NCBI RefSeq assembly: GCF_011764425.1
Contig: NZ_BLPF01000001.1
Coordinates: 2,843,001 to 2,907,000 of the forward strand
DNA length: 64,000 bases
Direction: 5' to 3'
Source: Phytohabitans houttuyneae
GTDB taxonomy: Bacteria; Actinomycetota; Actinomycetes; Mycobacteriales; Micromonosporaceae
Part shown: positions 50,359 through 62,018 of the stretch, piece after piece
Layout of the letters: every line of letters starts with the position of its first letter
Numbering within the stretch: the stretch's first letter is position 1
The notes under the pieces: generated by a model
What the model saw: the letters and a program-made list of their open reading frames with translations, nothing else
Told to the model about the DNA's origin: nothing
Databases searched by the model: none
Position numbers and translations under genes: made by a program

Positions 50359-51264
50359 GTGCGTGAATCCAGCCCACCGCGTGCCTCAATCACTGCCGTG
50401 GCTGAGATCCATCACCTGACGTACGGCGCCATGAACCCGGTGGTCGCGTACCTGATCGCCTTTGTCGGCTCGCTGCTCGGCCTGGTCTGCACGACCCGCG
50501 CCCGGGCCGCCCGCCACCGCCGGCGGCGTACCCGCTGGCTCGTCCTCGCCGCCATCACGATCGGCGGAGCCGCGATCTGGCTCATGCACTTCACCGCGAT
50601 GTTCGGCTTCGACGTACCGGACAGCCCTGTCCGGTACAGCCCCTCGCTCACCGTCGCCAGCCTCGTCGTCGCGGTCGTTACCGTCGGCGCCGGCCTCTTC
50701 ATCGTCGGGCGCGGCGAGGCCACGGGCGGCCGCATCATCCTGGGCGGCCTCCTCACCGGAGCCGGCGCCGTCGCGATGCACTACACCGGCATGGCCGCGG
50801 TCCGGGTGGCCGGGCGCATCGAGTACGACGGCGCGCTGGTCGGCGCCTCCACCCTCATCGCCGTCGCGGGCGCCACGGCGGCACTCTGGCTCGTCGTCGC
50901 GGTGCGCGGCTGGCGCGCGGTCATCGCCGGCGCGTTCACGCTGGGCATCGCCGTGTGCGGCATGCACTACACGGGCATGGCGGCGATGCGGGTACGGCTC
51001 TGGGCACCGGGTGAGACCCGTGTCGAAGGGCTCAGCCCGTCTCTGCTGATCGTGCCGATCACGGTGCTTGCCGCGGTCACGCTGATCGGTGTGGCGTTCA
51101 GCGCGCTGCAGGCGATGACCGAAGAGGAGTTCGCCGACGACCGGTGGCCGGCCTCTCGCGCGGCCGGGCGGTCCGCGCCGCTCGACCCGCACGGGCGCCC
51201 CTGGTCGGTGCGCGCCGTGCGGGCCATCGACGGTCCCTCTAACAGCGCGGGACGCTCGGTATGA
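50359..51264 (+). CDS. MHYT-domain membrane sensor protein
   Basis: A 301-residue protein with seven hydrophobic helices and three conserved motifs, LMHFTAMFGF, AMHYTGMAAVRV and GMHYTGMAAMRV, which define the MHYT sensor domain thought to bind copper and sense O2, CO or NO. No enzymatic output domain follows; the C-terminal 50 residues are hydrophilic. Start GTG 50359 follows AAGGAG; GTG 50398 is an alternative. Its end overlaps the convergent peptidase gene by 26 bases. Confidence 0.9.
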   Translation: MRESSPPRASITAVAEIHHLTYGAMNPVVAYLIAFVGSLLGLVCTTRARAARHRRRRTRWLVLAAITIGGAAIWLMHFTAMFGFDVPDSPVRYSPSLTVASLVVAVVTVGAGLFIVGRGEATGGRIILGGLLTGAGAVAMHYTGMAAVRVAGRIEYDGALVGASTLIAVAGATAALWLVVAVRGWRAVIAGAFTLGIAVCGMHYTGMAAMRVRLWAPGETRVEGLSPSLLIVPITVLAAVTLIGVAFSALQAMTEEEFADDRWPASRAAGRSAPLDPHGRPWSVRAVRAIDGPSNSAGRSV

Positions 51265-52018
51265 AGCCGTCGTAGCCGGTGTACACGTACGCGTCGGAGA
51301 CGAAGCGGCCGGTGCCGATGCGGTCCCAGATGTTGCTCGTGCCGTACGTGCCGGTGACCGACGTGCCGGTCGTCTGGCAGTGGATGGTGACGGTGGCGCC
51401 GTCGGCGACGGTGCCGACCGCGCTGTAGCCGGTGCCGGGTCCTGACCGCACGGTCAGCGGCGAGCCGGCCGTGTTGACCGTGCCGGACCCGGTGTTGCTG
51501 CCGGAGCAGGCGTTGTCGCTCGTGTACGTCCTGGTGCCCCAGTAGAGGGCGAGCCCGCCGTTGAACCGGACCTGGATGTCGGCACCGTTCAGGCGCTGCT
51601 CGTAGTGCAGGTGCGGACCGGTCGAGCCGCCCGTGGTGCCGACGTAGCCGATGACCCTGCCGTAACCGACCGTCTGTCCAACAGAGACGTTGAACCCGCT
51701 GAGGTGCGCGTAGTACGTGGTGTAGCCGCTGCCGTGGTTGATGCGCACGTACTTGCCGTAGCTCGTGTCGCCGAGGTCGGTGACCCGGTCCACGGTGCCG
51801 GGCGCGCTGGCGACGACGGGGTCGCCGGCGTCGTCCGTGCGGTTGAAGTCGACCGCGTTCGCCGGGCTGTGGTTGGTGCGGGTCTGGCCGGACCACGACT
51901 GTCCACAGGGGAATGGAACCTTGAACGTCGGTGCCGCCTGCGCCGGACCCGGCGCCACGATGATGACGGCGGCCGCGGTGGCGGTCACGGCGAGCAGCCG
52001 GAGCACGCGTCGAGCCAT
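51239..52018 (-). CDS. Secreted M23 peptidase with C-terminal SH3-like domain
   Basis: A 259-residue exported protein. Signal peptide MARRVLRLLAVTATAAAVII ends near AQAAPTF. The M23 (LytM) domain has zinc ligands in TNHSPANAVDFNR and the HxH motif in STGPHLHYEQ, and cuts peptide crosslinks. An SH3b-type wall-binding domain follows (SPLTVRSGPGTGYSAVGTVA to NIWDRIGTGRFVSDAYVYTG). ATG 52018 follows AGGAGG. Confidence 0.92.
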   Translation of the reverse strand: MARRVLRLLAVTATAAAVIIVAPGPAQAAPTFKVPFPCGQSWSGQTRTNHSPANAVDFNRTDDAGDPVVASAPGTVDRVTDLGDTSYGKYVRINHGSGYTTYYAHLSGFNVSVGQTVGYGRVIGYVGTTGGSTGPHLHYEQRLNGADIQVRFNGGLALYWGTRTYTSDNACSGSNTGSGTVNTAGSPLTVRSGPGTGYSAVGTVADGATVTIHCQTTGTSVTGTYGTSNIWDRIGTGRFVSDAYVYTGYDGFIPSVPRC

Positions 52019-52131
52019 CGAAGTCCTCCTGTGTCGGAAACCTTCCTGCTTGGGCGGCAGTTTGACAGAAAGCTTCATCCAACGGAAGGCAGGCCGACGG
52101 AAATTGGCGTGATCCGGTATACCTGGATCAC

Positions 52132-52843
52132 ATGGCCTCCCCCGCGTACCTCGCGACCATGCCGCTGCACGCGATCACCGAGGTCTACGGGAGGACGGCC
52201 TGCGGCAGCGGTTCGCCCTGGAGGTGGCCCGCTTTCCCGTGCCGGACCGGGAGCGGCTCGAGGAGGCGCTGGAGCTCGCCGCGCGGTTGCATCGGGACGA
52301 CCGCCGGGTCCGCGAGCCGTACCTCAACCACCTGCTCCGGGTCGCGATCCGGATCATGTCGCACTACGGGGTCGACGACGTCGACGTGATCGTGGCGGCG
52401 CTGCTGCACGACGCGGTCGAGGACCACCCCGACGAGCTGGGCGGCGACACCGAGGCGGCGCTCGCCGAGCTGGCCAAGCTCTTCAACCGGCGGATCGCCG
52501 ACCTGGTGCGCTCGGTGACCAACCCGGCGTACGACCCGGATCGCGACCGCCACGAGCAGTACCGGACACACGTGGCCGAGAGCCTCGACCGCGACCCGTG
52601 GGCCCGGGTGATCAAGGTTTCCGACTTCACGGACAACGGCGTGGGCGTCATACACACCACCGGGCCGAAGGTGCACAGCTCAGCGACCAAGTACCGGCCG
52701 CTCGTGCCGGTCTTCCGCGAGCTGGTCGCCCGCGCGGACACGCCCCTCTCGGCCCCGCGAAGGCCCACATCATGGATCAGCTCGACCTCGCCGAGAGCCG
52801 GTTCGCCGCCATCCTCGACGGTCCGCAGACCGGCGAGGCCTGA
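52132..52843 (+). CDS. HD-domain hydrolase (RelA/SpoT-type HD), frameshifted twice
   Basis: About 237 residues. ATG 52132 starts MASPAYLATMPLHAITEVYG. After one G added at 52189-52191 it continues EDGLRQRFALEVARFPVPDR; the HD core reads YLNHLLRVAIRIMSHYGVDD and VAALLHDAVEDHPDEL, with later VIKVSDFTDNGVGVI. A second slip at the C4 run 52753-52756 is repaired to LSAPAKAHIMDQLDLAESRF. It resembles the metal-dependent (p)ppGpp hydrolase half of RelA/SpoT but has no synthetase, so it may be a small alarmone hydrolase-like protein. Confidence 0.8.
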
Positions 52844-52962
52844 CGGTCGGGCGCCGGGCCATCCGGGCCGGCAGCGGGGTGCCACGAGCAGCTCCTGGAA
52901 GCGCTCCCGACGTTTCCTAATCGTTACGGCTTCTTTGCCGGAGAGCCTGGACGGAATGATCG

Positions 52963-52976
52963 TGCAAGCGCTTACA
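52963..52976. promoter_or_regulatory. LacI-family operator of the alpha-glucoside operon
   Basis: TGCAAGCGCTTACA is one mismatch from a 14-bp palindrome with a central CpG and lies 70 bases before the binding-protein start. The LacI regulator at 56547 is the likely ligand. Confidence 0.75.
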
Positions 52977-53045
52977 TGTGTAGACGCCCCAAGTCGGGAC
53001 CGGCACGTGAGCCAACGCACCGTGCCGGCGAGGAAGGAGGACGGC

Positions 53046-54389
53046 ATGGCGGTCTTTCCAAGACGACGCCAAGCCATCGTGATCGCCACCGTGGTCGGGC
53101 TGGCGCTCAGCGCCGCCGCGTGCGGGGACGGCGACGACAGCGGAAGTGGCAACGAAAGCTCGGCGGAGTGCTCCGCCTTCGAAAAGTACAGCGGTAACGA
53201 CGGCAAGAAGGTCACTATCTACGCGTCCATCCGGGACACGGAGGCCGACCTGCTGGAGCAGTCCTGGAAGCCGTTCACCGACTGCACCGGCATCGAGATC
53301 GACTATGAAGGCAGCGGCGAGTTCGAGGCGCAGCTGCAGGTCCGCGTGGACGGCGGCAACGCGCCGGACATCGCTTTCATCCCGCAGCCCGGCCTGCTGG
53401 CGACGTTCGCCAACGCCGGCAAGCTCAAGGCCGCTCCGGCCGACACCAAGGCGTCGGCGGAGGCCAACTACCCGGCTGACTGGCTGAAGTACAGCACCGT
53501 CGGCGGCACGTTCTACGGTGCGCCGCTCGGCTCCAACGTGAAGTCCTTCGTGTGGTACTCGCCGAAGACCTTCCAGGAGAAGGGCTACGCGATCCCCAAG
53601 ACCTGGGACGAGCTGATCGCGCTCAGCGACAAGATCGCCGGTACCGGCGAAAAGCCCTGGTGCGCGGGTATCGAGTCCGGTGACGCCACCGGCTGGCCGG
53701 CCACCGACTGGCTCGAGGACATCATGCTCCGCGACCAGTCGCCCGAGGTCTACGACCAGTGGGTGACCCACCAGATCCCGTTCAACGACCCGAAGGTCGC
53801 CGCCGCGCTCGACCGGGCCGGCACGATCCTCAAGAACGACAAGTACGTCAACGCCGGGTTCGGCCCCGTGAAGAGCATCTCCACGACGGCCTTCCAGGAG
53901 GCCGGCCTGCCGATCCTTGAAAACAAGTGCTACCTGCACCGCCAGGCGTCCTTCTACGCCAACCAGTGGCCGCAGGGCACGAAGGTGGCCGAGGACGGCG
54001 ACGTGTTCGCCTTCTACTTCCCGGCCGTCGACCCCTCCAAGGGCGAGCCGGTGCTCGCGGCCGGTGAGTTCACCGTCGCGTTCGCCGACCGTCCCGAGGT
54101 CCAGGCCGTGCAGAACTACCTGGCCACGCCCGAGTACGCCAACGCCCGGGCCAAGCTCGGCAACTGGGTCTCGGGTAACCGGGGCGCGGACATCAACAAC
54201 TTCACCAACCCGATCGACAAGCTGTCGGTCCAGATCCTCCAGGACCAGAGCAAGGTGCTCCGCTTCGACGGCTCCGACCTGATGCCGTCGGCCGTCGGCG
54301 CCGGCACCCTGTGGAAGGCCATGGTCGACTGGATCAACGGTAAGGACACCGCCAGCACGCTCTCGGGCGTCGAGAGCTCCTGGAAGTAA
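53046..54389 (+). CDS. Alpha-glucoside-type ABC transporter substrate-binding lipoprotein
   Basis: A 447-residue lipoprotein with signal VIATVVGLALSAAACGDGDD (lipobox Cys near residue 26). The mature part is a family 1 solute-binding protein: VTIYASIRDTEADLLEQSWK, GGNAPDIAFIPQPGLLATFA, GWPATDWLEDIMLRDQSPEV and ADINNFTNPIDKLSVQILQD. It resembles AglE-like proteins for alpha-glucosides, and the GH13 glucosidase in the same cluster supports this (inference). ATG 53046 follows GGAAGGAGG. Confidence 0.88.
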   Translation: MAVFPRRRQAIVIATVVGLALSAAACGDGDDSGSGNESSAECSAFEKYSGNDGKKVTIYASIRDTEADLLEQSWKPFTDCTGIEIDYEGSGEFEAQLQVRVDGGNAPDIAFIPQPGLLATFANAGKLKAAPADTKASAEANYPADWLKYSTVGGTFYGAPLGSNVKSFVWYSPKTFQEKGYAIPKTWDELIALSDKIAGTGEKPWCAGIESGDATGWPATDWLEDIMLRDQSPEVYDQWVTHQIPFNDPKVAAALDRAGTILKNDKYVNAGFGPVKSISTTAFQEAGLPILENKCYLHRQASFYANQWPQGTKVAEDGDVFAFYFPAVDPSKGEPVLAAGEFTVAFADRPEVQAVQNYLATPEYANARAKLGNWVSGNRGADINNFTNPIDKLSVQILQDQSKVLRFDGSDLMPSAVGAGTLWKAMVDWINGKDTASTLSGVESSWK

Positions 54390-54396
54390 CGCATAG

Positions 54397-54437
54397 ACGG
54401 CCGGCCCTGACCCTCTCACCAAGGGGTCGGGCCGGCC
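54397..54437 (+). terminator. Intercistronic hairpin after the binding-protein gene
   Basis: CGGCCGGCCC (54397-54406) pairs with 54428-54437 and GACCC with GGGTC inside, one bulged T. Such structures between binding protein and permease genes usually protect the upstream message, keeping the binding protein in excess. Confidence 0.65.
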
Positions 54438-54456
54438 GATCCCCTCGGGAGGGCGG

Positions 54457-55507
54457 ATGGAATTCGCGGACATTTCCCCAAAGCTCACCGTGCTGGTGTA
54501 CGGCCTCGTCGCGTTCGCGGTGGTCGTCGGTGGGCTTCTGCTTCTGCTCGACGTCGTACCCACCTACTTCGCCCGGCGGCGTGAGCGCCAGCTCATCGCG
54601 GTCGCGGCGGGCGAGGCGCCGGCCCCACCCCGGGCCGACTGCGCAAGCCCCGCGAGTTCGGGTACGCGTTCTTCTTCCTCCTCCCGGTCATCGTGCTGCT
54701 GCTGATCGGGCTGGTGGTACCGGTGGTCCGCACCCTCCTGCTGTCGTTGAAGAACGGCAACAGCTCTGAGTGGGTGGGCCTGGACAACTACGGCTGGCTG
54801 TTCAGCAACGGCGACATCCTCAACGTGCTCTGGAACAGCCTGCTCTGGGTGGTCCTGGTGCCGCTGGTGGCGACCTCGGTCGGCCTGCTCTACGCCGTGA
54901 TGGTCGACAAGGCCCGCCTCGAGTCGGTGGCCAAGTCGCTGATCTTCCTGCCGATGGCCATCTCGTTCGTCGGCGCGAGCATCATCTGGCGGTTCGTGTA
55001 CGCGTACCGCGGCGAGGAGCAGGACCAGATCGGTCTGCTCAACCAGATCGTCGTGTGGCTGGGCGGCACGCCGCAGCAGTGGCTGCTCGAGTCCCCCTCA
55101 ACACGCTGCTGCTGATCGTGGTCATGGTCTGGATCCAGGCCGGGTTCGCGATGGTGATCCTGTCGGCGGCGATCAAGGCCATCCCGGGTGACATCGTCGA
55201 GGCCGCCCGCTTGGACGGGGTCACCGCGTGGCAGATGTTCTGGCGGATCACGCTGCCGAGCATCCGGCCCGCGCTGATCGTGGTGATCGTGGCCATCACT
55301 GTGGCGACGATGAAGATCTTCGACATCGTCCGCACGATGACCAACGGCAACTACGACACCAACGTGATCGCGCTCGAGATGTACAACCAGGCGTTCCGCT
55401 ACCAGGAGACCGGACAGGGGTCGGCGCTGGCCGTGTTCCTCTTCATCCTGGTCATCCCGATCGTCATCTTCCAGATCCGCAACCTCCGCCGGCAGCGGGA
55501 GGGCTGA
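54457..55507 (+). CDS. Sugar ABC transporter permease (AglF-like), frameshifted twice
   Basis: About 350 residues. ATG 54457 after GGGAGGGCGG reads MEFADISPKLTVLVYGLVAF (extra N-terminal helix). A slip near the C4 runs 54623-54631 is repaired to GRLRKPREFGYAFFFLLPVI; the second at the C5 run 55094-55098 to ESPLNTLLLIVVMVWIQAG. The EAA loop VEAARLDGVTAWQMF lies near the end and the protein stops RNLRRQREG. Eight helices, as in AglF/MalF-type subunits. Confidence 0.86.
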
Positions 55508-55508
55508 C

Positions 55509-56471
55509 ATGGCTACCACAACTCCCGTACTTCCGTCCGCCACGGCGGAGCCGGCACCCAAGACCGTCGCCGGCCGGGTGCGCAAGCGGCTCAACACCCG
55601 TACCGCCACGGTGGTGTCGGTGCTCATCGCGCTGCTCTGGACCGTGCCGACCTTCGGCCTGTTCATCTCGTCGCTGCGCCCCGAGGACCAGATCAAGACC
55701 ACCGGCTGGTGGACGTTCTTCAGCGACCCGCAGCTGACGCTCGAAAACTACAACGAAGTCCTCTTCGGACAGTCGGCCTCCTCCGGCCAGCTGGCCAACT
55801 ACTTCGTCAACTCGCTCGTCATCACGATCCCGTCGGTGCTCTTCCCGGTGGCGTTCGCCGCGATGGCGGCGTACGCGCTGTCCTGGATCCAGTTCCGCGG
55901 GCGCGAGTGGGTCTACATCGGAATCTTCGCGCTGCAGATCGTGCCGCTGCAGATGGCGCTCGTGCCGCTGCTCAGCTTCTTCTCCCGCGGCGTCTCGATC
56001 GGCGGCATCACGCTGATGCCGGCGTGGCAGCTCGAAGACGAGCAGAAGTTCATCCAGGTGTGGTTCGCGCACACCTGTTTCGCCCTGCCGTTCGCCGTGT
56101 TCCTGCTGCACAACTTCGTGTCGCAGCTGCCCAGCGAGCTCATGGAGGCGGCGCGGGTCGACGGGGCCAGCCACCCGAAGATCTTCCGCACCATCGTGCT
56201 GCCGCTGATCACCCCGGCGCTGGCATCGCTGACCATCTTCCAGTTCCTGTGGGTCTGGAACGACCTGCTCGTCGCGCTCATCTTCGCGGGCGGTGGGGAT
56301 GAAACAGCCCCGCTGACGGTACGGCTGGCAGAGCTGGCCGGTACCCGCGGCAACGAGTGGCAACGGCTGACGTCCGGCGCGTTCGTGTCGATCGTCATCC
56401 CGCTGATCGTGTTCCTGTCCCTCCAGCGGTACTTCGTCCGGGGTCTCCTCACCGGCAGCGTCAAGGGCTGA
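55509..56471 (+). CDS. Sugar ABC transporter permease (AglG-like)
   Basis: A 320-residue MalG-type permease: TATVVSVLIALLWTVPTFGL (first helix), SLRPEDQIKTTGWW, IGIFALQIVPLQMALVPLLS, EAA loop MEAARVDGASHPKIF and end RYFVRGLLTGSVKG. ATG 55509 lies one base after the preceding stop, with GGGAGG upstream. Forms the membrane pore with the previous subunit. No ATPase is present in the operon. Confidence 0.92.
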   Translation: MATTTPVLPSATAEPAPKTVAGRVRKRLNTRTATVVSVLIALLWTVPTFGLFISSLRPEDQIKTTGWWTFFSDPQLTLENYNEVLFGQSASSGQLANYFVNSLVITIPSVLFPVAFAAMAAYALSWIQFRGREWVYIGIFALQIVPLQMALVPLLSFFSRGVSIGGITLMPAWQLEDEQKFIQVWFAHTCFALPFAVFLLHNFVSQLPSELMEAARVDGASHPKIFRTIVLPLITPALASLTIFQFLWVWNDLLVALIFAGGGDETAPLTVRLAELAGTRGNEWQRLTSGAFVSIVIPLIVFLSLQRYFVRGLLTGSVKG

Positions 56472-56546
56472 TACGCCGTACGCGGGGTGGCGGCTCGGCC
56501 GCTGCGAGCCGCCCACCCGCCGCGATCACCCACGAGGAGGGCACGC

Positions 56547-59153
<2,607 letters not shown>

Positions 59154-59176
<23 letters not shown>

Positions 59177-60572
59177 CCGGATCGCTCCGCTCGGCGCGGG
59201 CCTCCAGCAACTCGTGTACGGCGGCGATGTCCGCCGGCGAGGTGCGGGAGGCCCGCCAGTACATCAGCCCGGTGGGGACGAAGAAGAGCTGGAAGGCCGC
59301 GAGCCCGACCGCGTAGTTGAGCGGCGGCGGGAGCGGCGCCTGCAGCCCCCGGAAGACGACGCCGGCCAGGCCGTTGCCGATCGCGCGGCCCACGCCGTTG
59401 GTGAGGTTGCCGAGGCTGTACACGGTGCCGCGGTGCTCGGGCGGGTTGACGTCCGCGATCAGGGCGAACCAGTTCGGCGAGTTGGCCGACGTGAGGGCGA
59501 GCGCGACAAGCGCGGTGAGGAGGCTCAGCCCCACCGTCGGCTCGGTCACCACGCTGGCGAGTACGGCCCGGACCACCGCGCCGGCGCCGGCGCCGTCCGG
59601 CACGTCGATGCGGATCGGCACGAAGAAGAGCACGAGGTACAGGGGTACCGCCGCGAGGATGCCGACGGCGGCCACCATCGCCCGCCCACCCGGGTTTCGC
59701 CGCTGCACCCGGTCGCCGATCAGCCCGCCGACGATGGAGAACCCGGCGCCGAGCTGGAACAGCGTGGCGAAGATGCTGCCGACCACGATCGCCGTGTCCT
59801 CGCTGTACCCCTGCGTCTCGGCGCGCTCCCGGAAGAGCACCGGCAGCCACACCAGCGAGCCGAACGCCACCTGAGCGGTCAGGCCCTGCAGCACCAGCCA
59901 GAAGTTTGTCCGGCGGCGCAGGATGCCGGGCAGGTCGTCGCGGCTGATCCGGTAGTCGTACTCCCCGCCGTGCGCGATCACCTCGGACAGCTCGGCGTCG
60001 CTCTGGCCGCGCCGCACGTCGTACGTGAACACGTACGCCACGGTGGCGGCGACCCCGACCACCGTGAGCACCAGGAACGGCGCCCGCCAGTCGCTGCGCC
60101 CGAGCAGCCCGCCCAGCAGCGTGCCGGCCAGTGTGCCGATCCCCTGCGAGAGCCCCCAGAAGCTCATCACCAGCCCGCGCCGGCGCGGTGAGATGAGGTC
60201 GCTGACCACCGAGAAGCCGACCGAGGCGACCGCGCCGAGCCCGATCGCGGCGAGGATCTGCGCCGCGAAGAAGGCGGCGTAGCTGCCGCTCAACGCCGTG
60301 CCGCCGGTGCCCGCCGCCCACACCAGCGTGCCGGTCATCAGCAGCGGCTTGCGGTGGTGCCGGTCGCCCGTGTACGCCCACGCGACCGCGGCGACGGCGG
60401 CGGCGAGGAACGTGATCGCGGTGACGAGGCCGATCGCGCTCTCGGCCACCCCGAACGAGTCGCTGATGCTCCCGTAGAGCGGTGGCACGAGCCCGATCGC
60501 GACGTTGTCGAGCGAGGCGAGCACGACGAAGACGGCGACACTGTAGATCCGGTGCCCCCGCCCGCCCCTCAT
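59154..60572 (-). CDS. MFS transporter
   Basis: A 472-residue twelve-helix major facilitator: IYSVAVFVVLASLDNVAIGL (TM1), loop motif WAYTGDRHHRKPLL (GDRxxRKP, motif A), ISPRRRGLVMSFWGLSQGIG, GGLIGDRVQRRNPGGRAM in the second half, and VNPPEHRGTVYSLGNLTNGV. I start at ATG 60572 (MRGGRGHR); a longer in-frame upstream region is low complexity. The ligand is unknown. It follows the ATPase-nuclease gene on the same strand by 10 bases. Confidence 0.88.
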
Positions 60573-60582
60573 GACCGGCACA

Positions 60583-61965
60583 TCAGGACGGCTCTTCCAG
60601 CACGTCCGCCGGCCCGAAGACGCGGACGTCGGGGTGGCCCCGCAGCGCCTCGCTGGCCTCGCCGCGCGACCAGAAGGCGTAGGCCGTGCCGTCACCGCTG
60701 GGCAGGTAGGTCGCCTTTCGCCGCAGCTCGGCCAGGTCGCGCTCGGTCAGCGGCTTGGCCTGCCACCGGCTCTCGCCGATGAGCACCGGCTCCTGGCCAC
60801 GCAGCGCCAGCACGTCGATCTCCGCCGTCTCGTCCCGCCACCACCGGCCGACGACCGCGTCCGGCGGCAGCTCGCCGGCGGCGACCATGCGCCGGGCGTG
60901 ATCCCGGGCGGCCGCCTCGAAGACCTTGCCCACGTGGGTCTGCCACCGCCCGGCGTTGCGGCGGCGCACCGCCTCGCCCTGGCCACCCTCGACGAGGTCG
61001 GCGTCGTCGCGCAGCACCGCGAACCAGTACGCGAGGTAGTCGTCGGCGATCTCGTACATCGGGTCGGGTGAGCCGCGGTCTCCGATCGCCCGCACCACCC
61101 GCACGTAGCCGGCGCGCCGCAGCCGGTCGAGCGTGTAGTCGATGCGCTGCTGGGCGCGGCCGGCGATCCGGGACCGCCGGCGGGCGCCGCCGGCCATCGC
61201 GGTGAGCACCCGCTCGTATCCACCGCGCCAGTCGAGGTCCTCGGAGAGGATGTCCGGCGCGTCGCGCAGGAGCAGCGCTCCCGGCGTGAACGCGAGCTCG
61301 GTGAGGTTTTCCGCCACGCCGCGCTCCGCCGACCAGCGCCCGAGGTGCAGTGGGTAGCCACCGCATGCCGCATACGCCTCGATGAAGTCCGCCGGAGCCA
61401 GGTCGGGCTGGAACGCACGCGCCTCGGCCAGCGAGAACGGATCCATCCGGCGCTCGACCGAGGCCCTGCGGTGAAGGCCGCCGTGCGGGCCGAGCATCTC
61501 CTCCATGGCCGCGACCGCCGAGCCGGAGAGCACGAGCATCAGGCGCTGGTCGCGGACGCGATTTTCCCAAACGGCCGAGACCACGTCGGCGAAGTCGGAC
61601 CGCCCGCTGGTCAGCCGCGGCGCCTCGTCGATGACGAGCAGCAGTGGCTCCCGGTCGGCCAGCCGGACCGTGAACCGGAGTGCCGCCTCCCAGTCGGCGA
61701 AGGACTCCGGCACCAGGTCGCGCACGTCCTCGCCGAGCTGCTCGCGGACCCGCTCGACGAAGCGGCGCAGCTGGCGATCCTCGCTGTCCTGGCGCGTGGC
61801 GGTGAAGTAGACCGCGCGCTTGCCCTCGGCGAAGTGGGTGAGCAGGAAGGTCTTGCCCACCCGCCGGCGGCCCCAGAGGACCACGAGCTGAGGGCTCCCC
61901 TCGGCGGCCCGCTCCCAGGCGCCGGCCAGCTCGCGCAGCTCGCGGCGGCGCCCGACCACATCCAC
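60583..61965 (-). CDS. STAND/AAA-type ATPase with C-terminal DUF234/PD-(D/E)XK-like domain
   Basis: A 460-residue protein. Walker A is LWGRRRVGKTF (about residues 30-40), Walker B LLLVIDEAPR, sensor region LMLVLSGSAVAAMEEM. After a winged-helix segment (GYERVLTAMAGGARRRSRIA) comes a nuclease-like fold GRWWRDETAEIDVLALRGQE with VLIGESRW, matching the D...ExK-type arrangement with Glu-Ser-Arg in place of ExK. This family is patchily spread in archaea and actinobacteria and suspected to be mobile or defence-related. GTG 61965; palindromes lie upstream. Confidence 0.85.
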   Translation of the reverse strand: MDVVGRRRELRELAGAWERAAEGSPQLVVLWGRRRVGKTFLLTHFAEGKRAVYFTATRQDSEDRQLRRFVERVREQLGEDVRDLVPESFADWEAALRFTVRLADREPLLLVIDEAPRLTSGRSDFADVVSAVWENRVRDQRLMLVLSGSAVAAMEEMLGPHGGLHRRASVERRMDPFSLAEARAFQPDLAPADFIEAYAACGGYPLHLGRWSAERGVAENLTELAFTPGALLLRDAPDILSEDLDWRGGYERVLTAMAGGARRRSRIAGRAQQRIDYTLDRLRRAGYVRVVRAIGDRGSPDPMYEIADDYLAYWFAVLRDDADLVEGGQGEAVRRRNAGRWQTHVGKVFEAAARDHARRMVAAGELPPDAVVGRWWRDETAEIDVLALRGQEPVLIGESRWQAKPLTERDLAELRRKATYLPSGDGTAYAFWSRGEASEALRGHPDVRVFGPADVLEEPS

Positions 61966-61977
61966 AGCGTCACGGTA

Positions 61978-62009
61978 CTACAAACCATTTGTAGTACAAA
62001 CTGTTTGTA
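61978..62009. promoter_or_regulatory. Overlapping TACAAA/TTTGTA palindromes
   Basis: CTACAAA-CCA-TTTGTAG (61978-61994) and TACAAAC-T-GTTTGTA (61995-62009) are perfect inverted repeats, and their junction TTTGTA-G-TACAAA (61988-62000) is a third. They sit 12 bases before the ATPase-nuclease GTG and are conspicuously AT-rich. They look like a double operator, although no regulator gene is adjacent. Confidence 0.75.
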
Positions 62010-62018
62010 GTAGGCAGT

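Noticed and set aside
60571-61071. Plus-strand frames opposite the ATPase-nuclease
   Set aside because: They are antisense shadows typical of high-GC DNA, without ribosome sites, while the minus strand shows intact Walker motifs.
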